DNA from: Dromaius novaehollandiae | Taxonomy: Eukaryota > Chordata > Aves > Casuariiformes > Dromaiidae | Reading direction: 5' to 3' | NCBI RefSeq assembly: GCF_036370855.1 | Contig: NC_088108.1 | Span: forward strand, 10,749,448-10,813,447 | Length of the DNA stretch: 64,000 nt | Shown here: in pieces, positions 1-12,454 of the stretch | Position numbering within the stretch: position 1 is the first letter of the stretch | Layout: each line of letters begins with the position of its first letter | Position numbers and translations under genes: made by a program | The notes under the pieces: generated by a model | Databases searched by the model: none | What the model saw: the letters and a program-made list of their open reading frames with translations, nothing else | What the model was told of the DNA's origin: nothing

Positions 1-470
1 TGGCAGCTCATGAAATCTCACGGCCAGCCCAACCCCGCACAGCAGCCGCGCGGCATCGCGATGGATTTTCTCTTTAACCAGTGACAGAGCCTGCGTAACA
101 TGGAAACTATTTTACCCCATCGGGATTAACCAGGATATTTGTCCTCTCAGCAGGGAATAGGGGAGCAGAAGACCCAGGATGGGGCGAGAAGAGAGCGGAG
201 AGGATGAACCAGGCGGTGGCGAAGGCCAGGCTGCCTGACTCCATCCCCGCATACCTCGCGTGCCGCGATGCGCAGCGTCCCGGCGGCTGCCCCGGGTACC
301 GCGTTTCGCCTGGCCGGCAGCCGCTCAGAGGGGGCGGATGGGCAACGTGGGGCTGGGAGCACCCCGGCGCGTGCCTGCGTGCTGGGCAGAGCTGCGCCGG
401 CGAGCGCCTGGGAGTGCAAAGCGCACAGGGCGATCGGGTTGCACATGACACGTAGCTTTGATACACATTA
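1..470. other. GC- and CpG-rich segment at the window edge, unidentified
   Basis: This stretch is clearly richer in G+C and in CpG dinucleotides than the AT-rich sequence that follows, most densely at about 240-450. It may be part of a CpG island, a first exon or a small promoter cut by the window edge. Several frames stay open for 60-130 codons on both strands, which is expected in GC-rich DNA. None of the translations resembles a protein I know. No convincing splice donor paired with a recognisable peptide was found. The identity is unresolved. Confidence 0.4.
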
Positions 471-3400
471 GGACACCAGAAAAACCTACTTGTCATAGGC
501 TCCTATATAAAAATTTTGGTCTCCCAGCCTTGAACTAAGCAAGTGCCAACTTTGAGACCTGCAAGGCTGAAAACTGCACGATGGGTTTTACCGGAAAGCC
601 TCTGCACAAATAACTTCGGGCTCGTCAGTACCAAATGCCTCTGGTACACAGCCCAGCATGATGGCGCTTCTCTAGTCAAACCGAATGGAAGATGTTAAAT
701 CAGATGTTAAAAATTACTATTCAAAAGATATTCTGTGTCATAAATATCTAGACCCTCTGCAGCGCATTCGGTGGCGTGTCAGAAACCCCTTCCTCTTAGC
801 GAGAGGAACAGAAACTGCTTCTCAAGCAAATGAGAACAAGACTTGTGTTTTGTTTTGTTACAAAGAAGAATCAATTGATGATAGCAGACTTTAAAAAAAA
901 AAACTGCTTAATTATAATCTTTCTGGAGCAACCAGGATGGCTTTAGATTATTTTACATAACTGTGTTAAATCCCCCCTGAGAATTATTCACCTCCTACAC
1001 TCCAGGGTGCCTGAGCTTAAAAGATGGCAAGTTATTTAACAGCTTCTGAGTAGCTCAAAAACGTACCAGGACTTTCTGCAAAAGAACAATTGCTAGTGGG
1101 TTTGCTCCATTATCTTCGCAGCCCTTGTACATCAGGCAGTAGATTGCTCTTTGATAATGCATTTTATTTTGAAATATGTTTTGCATCTGTCCTGCTGTGT
1201 ATCCAAATTGCAAAGAGCTTCAAAAATATATATAATGGCCAAATTTTGCAGTCTCTTTTCAAGCAGTATTTGCAGTAGTAACCTTGCAAAACTCTAGTAC
1301 TCAGTTTTCACAAAGACAGCATTTTTTGCTTCTATAATTTGGAAAAGGAAGCAACATCTCATTTTCTTGCATTGTCTCCTAGAAAAGGAGAAGCAAACCA
1401 ACTAGTGAATAGATTAATATTTTTGTAAGGATGTGGAAATGTTATTGGGAAGGAAAAGGCAGCAAAATTTGGCCCTAGTCATGCTTTGTCCTTTTTCCTT
1501 CTTGGGTTGTATTTATTCCTTTCAATTTTTGGTGTTTAAGGTGTGTTTTTAATAAGAGCTTTCTATGTTTACCTAACAATAAATTATGAAGAGAAATAAT
1601 AAAGTGAGGAGATAACAGGATTTTCTTTATTTCTGGTCTTTTTATAAGTCCAGCAACTTCAAACAGAGTTTGCATGCAGACTACAGGAGTTGCAAGAAGC
1701 GCCTTTGATTTCACCTGAATCTCTCTCACTGGAGGATGCGCCTCTTCCCTGGGCATTGGTGGCAGAGCGAGACTCCTGTCTTCTCCCCCTTGCCTCCACT
1801 GTCTTTTCAGGGTAGTGGCAGGTACTAAGGCAGGCAGGCAAAAAAAGCGAGCAGCTCATGGGCTTTAGGATTGCCTAGATAATATCTTCACTGCCGTAGA
1901 GACAACCAACAAGAACACAGGTAACATCTTCATTTTCTTTTCCCTGTTGTGGCCGGCAGCAAAATATGTCATCTGTTAATCAAATTCTCAATGAGCTACA
2001 CACAGAAAGGAGTGTACCGTGAAGACTGAAGAAGTGCAAAGCCAGAAGCAGCAGCTCTTTCTCAGCTGCTGAAGGTAAAAGCAAACCCAGATATTGCACA
2101 GAGCCATACAAGAGAGCTGAAGCCATTCCTGAGCATCACCGTGCCTCCACCAGCACCCTTGGGAATTTGCCTAACGAGGCCGTGGAAGCCTTTTTTATTG
2201 TTAGAATTTTTTTAAGTTAATCCAGCCGAGAGTGGGATTAGTGGTGTCACACTGCTGGCAGTGGCAAGCCTCCAGAGAGCTGCCCTCAGAAGAGTCCCTA
2301 AACTCTGCTTTAGCTCCCAGCCCTCAGCAGCAGCTGCCTTTCCCTCCGCACACGGACTGGGGAACCACAGTTGTGTCCTCCAGCAAGGGCTTGAGTTTAG
2401 GACACCCACGGAGAACTACTTCCTTTTAGTAATAACCATGACACTGTCTTCTTACAACAGTGGGGGAGCTGTAAGATGTGGAATTAGTGCTGCTAGGTTC
2501 AGTGTTAAATCTTACATGACAAGCTTTGGAAGAAACCCAGTAGGCTGCAATCCCTCCAGCCAGCCCCTCTCCACCCAGGAAACCACATCTCCAGTTTGCA
2601 CAGACGAGTCAGTGAAGGACGGCGAGTGGGTAGAAGGAGGCACTTTGTGCAGTCAAGGTTTCCCCTTCTCTCTGCCCTCAGCTGGATTTCCTGTATTCAT
2701 GGCAGGGCAGAAAGGAAGATACGGCCCCAAGCATGAAGACTATCATTTCTTTGTAACCAGGAAACGAAATGAAAACTTTGGCATCAAAATCAAAATCGAA
2801 CAGAGGGAGCCTGTAAACTGGTCGCTATGTGAGAAACCAGTCACCTGTGAATAGGGCAGAAAGGAGCATAGACCTCAGTCAACAGTTACGAAGTGGTTGA
2901 GAAGGACAGAAGTTCATCAGTTCCCAGGCAAGAACAGAATACATGCTATCAGCATCCTTGATCCACAGATAGGCCCTAATACTTAATGAAAGGGTAGCTG
3001 AACCTTAACGCAAATCTAGTCCTATGGGAAACTGCTGGGTCATGTCTGCTGCAGGGAATCCCTCGGCACTGCAGCACTGCAGATCAGCACTGTGCCTCCG
3101 TTTACACTTGGCTGAAGCTGTTCAAGAGGATGTGCCAAAACATGAATCTCTAAGCTCAGAAGGGGAGAGGGTACAAGCAGAGTTCACAGGCCTATCAAGC
3201 TGATGGAGACACTGCACCACAACAGCTGAGATGCTCCAGAGTCCCTAGAAGAGGGACCCAGCCCAAGTAGTCCTGTGGTGGCCCAGAGGAACTGGCAGGG
3301 CTAAAACAGGGACAGTCACTCATGAAAGCTCTTTGCAGAGCTGGAGACGGATAGACTTGTAGAGGTTCAGCAAGAGCAAATGAATCCGAGCTGGGTGTCT

Positions 3401-6400
3401 CACCTCCATGGAGGAGAACCTCACCATTTGGTAGGGCTGGCTTGCACCTGAGCACCTTTCACTCTACCAGTGCCTCCTGCATAAGGAACATGCTGGTCAG
3501 GAGCAGCAACGAACTGCAGGAACAAGGGTGCTCCCAGAAGAACGGTGCTAGGGACCCTACCGGCAGCTCGCTGGGTAACAGTGGGTGGCACCTGGCGCTT
3601 TCCCGGGCGAACAGTGTGAGAGCACTGGCCTAGCTCTCGGGTGGGCACCCTCTTTCCAAGCCTGCATTTGGACATGTATCATGATCTTGGAGGCAGGAGA
3701 CTACAGAAAGGCATGGCCTGACCTGCTCCATGGCCAGGGTCCAGTCCTTTCCTCTCCCTGTGTCCTGACCTAGCCCATCAAACAGGGACACGCAGGCTAT
3801 GGGCCCCATCTCAGACAGACCTCTAGGTCTTACTGGGCAGGAAAGAGGAACTCTGGTTCCCACTCTCTCTTTCTTTGTCTTTGTAAATGTTTTCTTCTGA
3901 AATAACGTAAGCAAACTCATTTAGAAACAAGAAACTCAAGTTGGCTTTCCGAGAACACTTTGGAGAGAGTTCGATTTCATGTTTCTGATTGTGCAAATTT
4001 GGACTTAATGACTTCAGCAGAACTATGAATTTGCCCACTATAACTGCTGGCCATTTTTGAATACAAATAGACGATACAACAACTGGTGTTAAATACTTTC
4101 AATCCCATTTTAATGGACTTTGTATTTGAGAGCTGGGACAAATGCCCTCATCATCTTCTATTAGTATAAAAAGTACATGACTACCCGGTATTGTTATATG
4201 GCACAACTGTCAGGGAGGTACAAACCTCGTCTTAATTGCTGGAAAGAAAGTTAAGAATATCTAGTTGACAAGCTTATCTTATTCACCTTCTGGGTTCACC
4301 ACTTTTTCAATTCAGGGGAATAAACATACATCATTTATACGTGTAAGTACATTATGTCCTTTCTTCCCCTTAAATAAGTCCCAGTAGGGAGCACTGCAAT
4401 TGAACTGCCAAAAAGGAAACCTTGGAAAAAGTCAAAACACACGATTTTAAAGCTTGAGCACATTAAAAGTCTACATTGTCTGTGTGACAGATCTATATTT
4501 TATAAATCAGGCCTCTAACCAGCTTTTTAAAATATAATGGATCAGTCCCAATTACTACTTGCAGCACAGCGAGCAGGGGGTGGGGGGTATAAGTGGATAT
4601 TAAAAAAGAACAATTTAAAAAGCAGTCCCAAGCACTAAACTCCCTTCCCCCCCCATGTTAAAAAAAAAAAAGTCCCTCCCTAAAGTGCCTGATTCCATGA
4701 GGCTCAGGGAGAAACCTGTAATCAGGGAAGCAATAAAGCATGCGGGCAAATCTTTATGAGATTCTGGAACTTTTCAAAAGGAATTTGGGTGCTATTTGAA
4801 ACGCAGGGTTCATGTCAGAAGTGTGCAGCCCTGGACAGCGAGCAGCATCTGGTTGAGCAAAGCTTCGCATCTGAAAGGGCGGTGACAGCCCATCTCCCCG
4901 CCGGAGAGCAGCAGCAGGCAGGCCAGGAGACAGCGGATCGGAGGCACGTTCCTGGAGCAATCCCACTGACTGTGGGGACACTACTGGACAGCCCAGCTAG
5001 AAACCGAGCATGAGCTTGGCAACTACGAACCTCTCCTCCTTGACGTGCTGTAGCGAGGACAATCACGACAGACACAGAGAAAGCCTTGACGGCATCATCT
5101 ACTGAACTGCAATTCCTCTTGTATGTTTTTATAATAAAGGTGTCTTAAGAAACTTCAGGATTCCTTACCTCAATCCTATTAAACTCCACGCTAAGCTCAG
5201 ATCCAAAATTTAATGGCAATAAATGCTTCTTGGGTTCCTTTACTGCTGCACTATCAAGCAGGTACCCAACTCTATTTATCTGATATTAAGAGGCTGAAAT
5301 ATAGACTCCACAGCAGGCACTCAATTTGGCATACAGATCATTTAAATAAGTGCCAAGATAAAAGGATTTCCAAGAATATCCTAAAATAATCCCTGGGGAA
5401 GCAAATAATCTTCCCTTTTCAAACCGACCCGAGATTACTTCTATAGGAAGGAGCACGGTCTCTTCCTCAGCAGAACCAAATGCTAAACTGCAAAATAAAG
5501 TTGAAATGTTCTTGAAGGAGCACACGGGGATTAGCAGAGGGTTAGGCTAAACAAGCACGATTTCCATTGAAAATAAAAGACATTTAAGGTTTATGTAACT
5601 TAAACATTGCTGCTGTTCAATGAACTGTAGAAATTAAAGAGTAAAAAAAAAAAAAAAACCCTGCATCAAGCCATCTGTGCCTCCTGTCTGTTCAGCGTGG
5701 GTTAGCATCTTAACAAAGAAAGATTAATGTGTGGAAATGGAAAGAACCATACACAGAAAAATGCAAATAAGCAACAGGACTGCAGAGCCCGAGCAAGGGC
5801 TGAATTGTAATGTTGAGACAAACAGATACAGCAGCTTTTCCACAGTTTGTTAGGAATTAACCTTCGCATCAACGCAACCTTTTCATTGGTGAGGAGAGAA
5901 TTAAAGGAAAGAGAGGGAGAGAGCACTGCTCTACAGAGAAGAGTTGCACCTCCCCGGCTACTGATACCCAGGGGCCAGGTTCCTGCCAAAGCTAAGCAGG
6001 GCGCAGAAGAAAGTGCAAGGCAGGAAGGGAAACTTCCATTGCCCAGGCCTTGAACCTTTGGAAACGGAAAGGGGAAAACGACCCGCAGGTTCAGCCATGT
6101 GCTGCGAGGCAGAAAGCCCCTCCAGGACAGACCCTTGCCAGCATGAAGCTGGTGGGTCTGAGCAAAACACACCTGCCACAGACCCAGTCCTTTCTATATT
6201 ATATAGAGACAGTTGTTTGTATTAATCATCCCAAACTGACCCCATTATCTAGTCCTAAAGAACCCATTTTTAACAGGTCACATTGTAGAAATAACAAAAG
6301 CACATTTTTACTTGAAACCAAAAACAAAACTCCACAAAATCTTTTGGTGGTGTTTCTCACAGAAAAGCAACAAAGCAATCTGCAAGCAGCACCACTGCTC

Positions 6401-8504
6401 CCTCCCAGTTGTCCCCCTTCCCAGAGGAGCTCTGACCTCAAAAATCCCTGAGGGTTTTGTAATTGATCGGGAGCTGTATTTTCCAGGAGGACACTTCAAA
6501 AAACATCTGAAAGCTAACCCTCAGCTAATCCCTTTGCAACAAAAAGATGCCATCTTTCCCTGCTTCTTTTTCCTCTCTGTTGTTTTTCCTCTCTCCCTAC
6601 TACTTCTTACACTTTACTATACCTCCACATTGTCTGACTCTCCCCCACTCCCCTCCCCGCAGTCACTTCTCAGCGATCGAGCACAAGACGTGGCCCCTCG
6701 GTGTTTCTGCCCTCCCTGGGGCAGAGCAGGCCACAAGTTTCTGCAGAAAGAAACGGGTGCGCGAGCCGCACGCCCCCACCTCTGTGCTCAGTACCTCCTG
6801 CACGAGCAGGATTGCCGCGCTGATCTCAGACTACAGAAATATCAACAGCCCCTGTCTGGAAAAAGTGATTTTTCCTAAATGCTTCGGCAACCCAAAAGCT
6901 TCGGGAGCTGTTATTAATAGGCTGGGATAGCTGGGAGAAAGCACGCTGTATATACCAATGAAAACGTGTCCAAGTACTTTGGAGCCATGGATTTCTATTT
7001 TTAGAGAGATGTGGGTAGTTGAGTAACCCATGGCTGTTTGTGTCAGAGACGCAGTGGCAAGTGTCCTGCTTATGGAAAACCCCAAGCCTCAAAGGAGAGA
7101 GGAATGAAATAATATCCTATAATGCTGAAACAGAGCCTTTCTGCCTAGGGAAACCCAGAGCGTAATGTAAAATCCCGAAAGACAGACAGCCACACAGGGA
7201 AGGCTTCATTGCTACGCGAAGCCCACCCTTGAAGCCAGGGCAGAAGCAGCAGTTACTGAACGGCAAAGAACAGCACTGCCCAATGATTTAGGACAGCAAG
7301 TGAGGAACAGCAGCTTTCCCATCAAAACTGCAGTTCAGGTAGGCGGTGTTTAATTACTCACATTAGGATTCGGCCACGGAGCCAGAGTCGCTGCCCCTTG
7401 CTCAGGCAGCAAATACTGTGAGCAGTCAGGGCTCCCCAGCCAGGGAAGAGTGCAGCTCCAGCCACCCTGAGCCGTGGCACGTCGCATCCATGGCTCTGCC
7501 AAGACTCCAAAAACGGAGCTGGATTCAACGGCTCCGGCTCCATCTTCCCAGAGTCCTGTGGTCTCCCTGGAAAGGCTCCCATCTGAATGCCAGCCCCATT
7601 TCTAACCTCTTTATCTCGCAAGACAAAACCGAAAGGGGTGAGAGACAGGAACAGAAAAGGATTACTTTCATACAAAATATAGAAGAAAGCAGTTTTCATC
7701 TTAGCACGATTAAGGGAAGAGACTGTTCAGAGTTTGCTGTTCCCTACTCATCTGCAGACAGAAGCGGGTTCAACACACATTCATCATGGACTTGGGCACA
7801 TCTCAGGTTGAGGTGACTAAATGCAATAGCTAAGTCCTAGCATTGCAGGCCTGGGCTTGGAAAGGCACAAACATCTCTGTGGTGGCAAAGTGCAGCTCTC
7901 CCAGCTCCCCAGATCTGCAAGAAGCAAGTCTCTTTTCCATTGCAATTTTTCTCAGAGGTAGGGGGTGGCACACTCCCTTCAGAGTCCTTTAGCAGGTAAT
8001 TAGGAATAATAGTTGGAAAGATTCAAAACCACCCCTCTAGAAGAGAATAGATCTCTTCACTAACAGTAATAATCGTGAAATGTTTCTCTTTTCTTGCATG
8101 TTCCACGCTCTGAGAATGAATCACTGTGCTTTCCCCTGCTCTGACACCAAACAGAATTAGCTGTCCTGGCCATCCCATTCGGGGAAGAGCTGGGCTTCTC
8201 TTGCTCCCGCTTCCAAGGGACCCCACTGCAGCCCCTGCTAAGGCCAAGGCACGTATGCTGTTTAATGAGTTTTACACCACAGCCCAGCCAGTTCCCTGCA
8301 AGGCCTGAGGTTTGGAAGCACTGGCTTTGGAGGACTACTGGGAAGATGGAGCCAAACTTTGCAATGCCCAGCAAAAGGACGAGTGGCAACAGAAACAAGT
8401 TAAAGCTAGGGAAATTCCAACTGCAAATAAAGAAAAGAGGTGGTAGATACTCCTTGTAGAGTCTCAAAACTCAACAGGACAAAGGCCTGAACATCCACCT
8501 CTCT
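471..8504. other. Non-coding sequence, no recognised gene
   Basis: The region is mixed AT-rich unique sequence with short homopolymers (A-runs near 891 and 4664, a longer A-run near 5643). The longest open frame is on the plus strand at 2261-2854 (197 codons). Its translation has no signal peptide, domain or repeat that I recognise and its codon use does not look selected, so I treat it as chance. A run of overlapping open frames at 5.7-6.9 kb on both strands is likewise unconvincing. A consensus-like minus-strand 5' splice site (GAG then GTAAGG, near 5166) stands alone without a supporting open exon. Confidence 0.5.
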
Positions 8505-8585
8505 GAAGATGGCCCTGTTTCGAGCGGGAGGCTCAGGGCCTCCAGAGATCCCTTCCAACAGAAATTATTTTATGATTCTGTCCCA
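8505..8585 (+). mobile_element. CR1-type LINE, truncated 3' end
   Basis: The segment runs through a GAGCGGGAGG-like block, then CCAGAGATCCCTTCCAAC, and ends with a degenerate ATTNTATGATTCTG tail. This is the usual order of the 3' terminus of sauropsid CR1 retrotransposons, which end in short ATTCTATG-type repeats rather than poly(A). Only the last 60-80 bases are recognisable, the commonest state of CR1 copies because they truncate at the 5' end. Several mismatches to the consensus as I know it suggest an old copy. It supports a bird or other sauropsid source. The exact 5' limit is uncertain. Confidence 0.75.
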
Positions 8586-11500
8586 TGACCATAAGACCCA
8601 GAAGGAGCTTCCACACATGCACATACTAGTAGGAGGTCCAGCCATGTTCAAACACTTCCAGAGACAGGTTGATTTGCCCATTTTTCAGCAAACTTTCTCA
8701 GCCTGGTGCTTCACAGTAGAAAATTAGATAGTCTTAAGCTACAGGCATAAGAATAGTCTACTGCAGGCTCTCAAGACTGTGCTCTCAGTCTGGTATTTAG
8801 AAGGTTAACCATTTCCTGCAGTGGCAAAAAAAAGCCTATTCTGGAATTCATTTGCCTTGATCACACTGCAAAACAATTGTATTTTGGTACAACTAAGAGA
8901 ATGTGGCTAACGTGCAAGTTTGCCTCTGTCCTTTTATTTGATCTGGAGGCATCTTAGCACATTAGAGTATTTGGGGAGCTGTGGAGAGGCAAGCAGTTCA
9001 AGAGCTGTTGAGAATCTTCTGATTTGACCTGTGTAGCAGCCCTCATCTCTCTTTAATAAGAGCTGAACATTTTATTAAGGGGGTCCAAGTGGATGCTTGT
9101 GATCCTTCTGTGTACAGTACAGGTGCTTATCTTAATGGCATCTCTGCCCATCACTAGCTTAGACTATCTATTAAAGACAAAAATGGAAAAACGTAAGTGG
9201 AGCAGTCTTAGAAGTGTCTGTGTGGATGGGTACATAGTGAGCCCAAGAAGAAAGACTGTCTAATTCTGCAGTTCATTCAAAGTGGAGATTCCCATTCTCT
9301 TCTCTTCAGGCACTTTCTAAAATTTGAAGTGAAAATATTCAGTGAAGAATTCTCCCTGCAGACATACTAGTTTTATTCTCATTTAAACTTTGCAAACGGC
9401 TTCCCGCATCACAAACAGCTAATCCATGCATCAGTTCACTCTCACTTCAAACAACAAGAGAGAACGTGGGTTTAGGGGGACCGATGGCACCTCTGGACTC
9501 TGAGGAACAGCAGAGGCAAGTTTTGTTGCCTTCTCCAGGAGCACAGCTCAGCAGTGTTGTCTCAGGTGCCCACAGGGTCAGTTGGTCTGGGCCATGCCAT
9601 GGTGGTAGGGGCAACAAAGCTGAGGTCTGCCTGGAATCTTTAGATCAGACTCAACTTGGTTTCTTGAAATAGTTTAACTACCTTGAGTGCAGAGCCCAGC
9701 TGAGCAGAATTTGCAGAGGTGTCTCAGCACCACACAACTGGAACAGGACTAGTAAGAGATTCAATACAAAGCTTATTAATACAGAGCTAATACAAATCTA
9801 ATAAGGCACTTCGTGTAGGAGCAATACAGATTTGGCATGGCCAGCACTGAGCTACCAAGCAAGGCTGCACCCAGGCTGATACCTGTAAAAGCTCCTGGGC
9901 AACTCTGTAAGCTTTTCTGGGAGCTGAAGGTAAGCCAGGGTTTCTTCATATGAGCACACCACACTGCACATGAGCTCATACATCTTCCTGAACCTGGGAG
10001 CTCAGAGCAGGTACATCAGGATGACGCTTAGGGATTACCCTAATTAATTTATTAGAAACTGTTCTTTATAAACTCAGGGAAACTGAATTACCCATTACCT
10101 TCCCATGTTTTCACAGGTCCTCCTCAGAAACACAGAAAGAAACCACTTGCCAATTTTAGGGATGTCACACTGTATCATGTAATCCCAGGAAAGGGACAAA
10201 CTCCCAGCTCACGTCCTGCCTGGCTCTCACAAAGTCAAAGATTCTGGACCAAAACTGTATAACCAGAGATGACAAAAAGGTAACTTCTAAGTAATAATGG
10301 AGTTTACCAAGGCACTGTAGGCACTGCTGAACCATGCCCTTAATTGGTGTGAACCACAATGAGCAGTGGTGTACATCAGCCAGCTATTTGGCCCACTGAT
10401 TCTACTTTGCATTTCCTTCTCACTAGATGAAGGCTGCACGGATGGAAACGCTCTTATTCATCTGAGAGGGGATGTAAGCTCTGAAGCAAAAGAACTCAAA
10501 GCTCCCAAAGATACTGCAAAAGGGGAACTGGGTGATCCCCAACCCTGCTACTCCAGTGTGCCATTTGGCAACACAGGAGCCACTGCTGGGAGTACATGCA
10601 TTATCCAAAACAGAGGAAAGAGGGGCAGTTTCTCTCTCTCTCGCAGTTTTTTCATCTGGAGGAAACCTGGTACTTAGAACTCAAGAGATCAGAATTTCAG
10701 AGCTGCCCAGAATCTAAATCCACTGGGGGAAGATTAGAGAGTTGCTTGAAAGAGCAGCAAGTTTTGCTAACGTATTCCAGGCAACTGGTGTGCAAATTGC
10801 CCCTCTCTCACTCCTGTTGCCCCTTTCCTCCAAAAACAATGATCTCACCTCCCTCAGTTAAACACTTCACAAGAGGAGTGAGAGGCGTCCTGAAGTGCTC
10901 CATGAGAAGGGCCATAGGAGGTGGCTCTCAGGCGGCCTGGTCTTGGGAGGTTGGGCTCAGGACCCTGGGCTGCAAGGAAGGGCAGCCACTTGCCAGCCAA
11001 GTGCCATGCATTATTCTTGAGGCTTCCAGCCGGGTGGCTGTAGGTCGCAGAGCTGGGAAACCAACCAGGTTCACTTGATGGCACTTGAACACAAAGATGG
11101 GGCTTCCCGGCTTCTGAGAAGCACTGATTCCCCTCCTCTCAAGCAGGGTAAGTAAAAGCACAGGTAAAAAAAAATCAGAGATCTAGGTTCAACTCTGAGG
11201 AAATTTAAATTCTGTGTTTAACCATCTGTCAATAAAAATGGTCTTTGCTGTTGTAAAATTCTCTCGAATACAAATATCTGTGTGCAAACATTACCATAGC
11301 CTTGTCTTGACGACAGAGAAAGAAATACCTCCTTTCACACAGCCCTTATAAGGGTAGACAGTAACTGTGGAGCCTTTCACACTAACAGGGTGTTCTCAGA
11401 TGAAAAAAAAAATCCTAAATCGTAACAGGTATAAATGAACAGGAAAAATATATATAATATAAAGCCTCAGCATAATTAATGGAATAAAAACATGTCTGTG

Positions 11501-12429
11501 TCTGAATGAATTTGTGGCCATAAGTACAGCTTTTCTTCACCCTCTCCCATTTTTCAAATAATTCTTGAAAATAAATATTTTTGTTTCTTTTTTCCATGTC
11601 TGAAACAGACAGAAGAAACACATGCATCATTCTTTGCAAGCTATTATTTTTATATTCATAAATAGCTGCTGTATTAACAAGCCAAGAGAACGCAACTGTG
11701 TATTCAGTCCCGAAACAAATTTGGTATGAGGAGAGCCAGTGCTGGCTGCTCTCCCTTGGGCCTTGCTCTAACATATTTCAGCTTTGATTTGTAAAACTGT
11801 CTTTAGGGATGGAAAATGACACGGCTCCACATCGCTCTGCCGCTTGCCTGTCTATAGATAGCTGACCATGGTGCTAACGAAGGCAAGCGGTAGGAATGGG
11901 ATTTCCAAAGGACCTCTCTCTGTGCCTCCCACCCTCCCCACCCCGCCAAAACAACTCCAACCTCAAAAGTTTGTGCACTGGTCACTGGGCTGAGTCTCAC
12001 TTTGCATAGGCTCACTGAACAGACATCAGATAGCAAGAAGTTTTAATTGCTAATGGCCCGGTCTGGATTTCAACGCGTGACACAGAGATAAAGCAGTCTA
12101 TAACCTATTATCAGTCCCTGGAGCAACGGTTACATCTTATTAAGCGTAAGTAGATTCATGGGTCAGAATCCCATCCACAGAGAGGATATGTATTTTCTTT
12201 GACTGGAAACACAGTATTATTAGGACATTCCATTGCCATAATAATGGTTTGCAAGTTCCTAGGCAGAACCCTTATACCATCCTTTGATATCTTTACTTTC
12301 ATGCTACAACTGTTGAAGTGAGAATACTGGGCTGGAGAGCTTATTTGTGTAGCAGGGATGAAGAACAGAGACAGATTTCTGCTTTTTAATGTTGCTTTCC
12401 ATCTAAAGAATGGTAAAAGCATTGTTTTT

Positions 12430-12454
12430 TTTTACCAAGCTTTACTTGGTAAAA
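12430..12454. repeat. Perfect 10-bp inverted repeat (hairpin)
   Basis: TTTTACCAAG (12430-12439) is followed by a 5-base spacer and its exact reverse complement CTTGGTAAAA (12445-12454). It can form a compact stem-loop on either strand. A T-run of several bases lies immediately before the left arm. No gene context suggests a function, and a short perfect hairpin can arise by chance in a window of this size. Confidence 0.8.

Noticed and set aside
2261..2854. 197-codon plus-strand open frame
   Set aside because: No recognisable domain, no sensible codon bias, no promoter or splice context. Probably chance.
5160..5172. Isolated minus-strand splice donor GAG|GTAAGG
   Set aside because: No open exon or convincing acceptor nearby; such motifs are frequent by chance.
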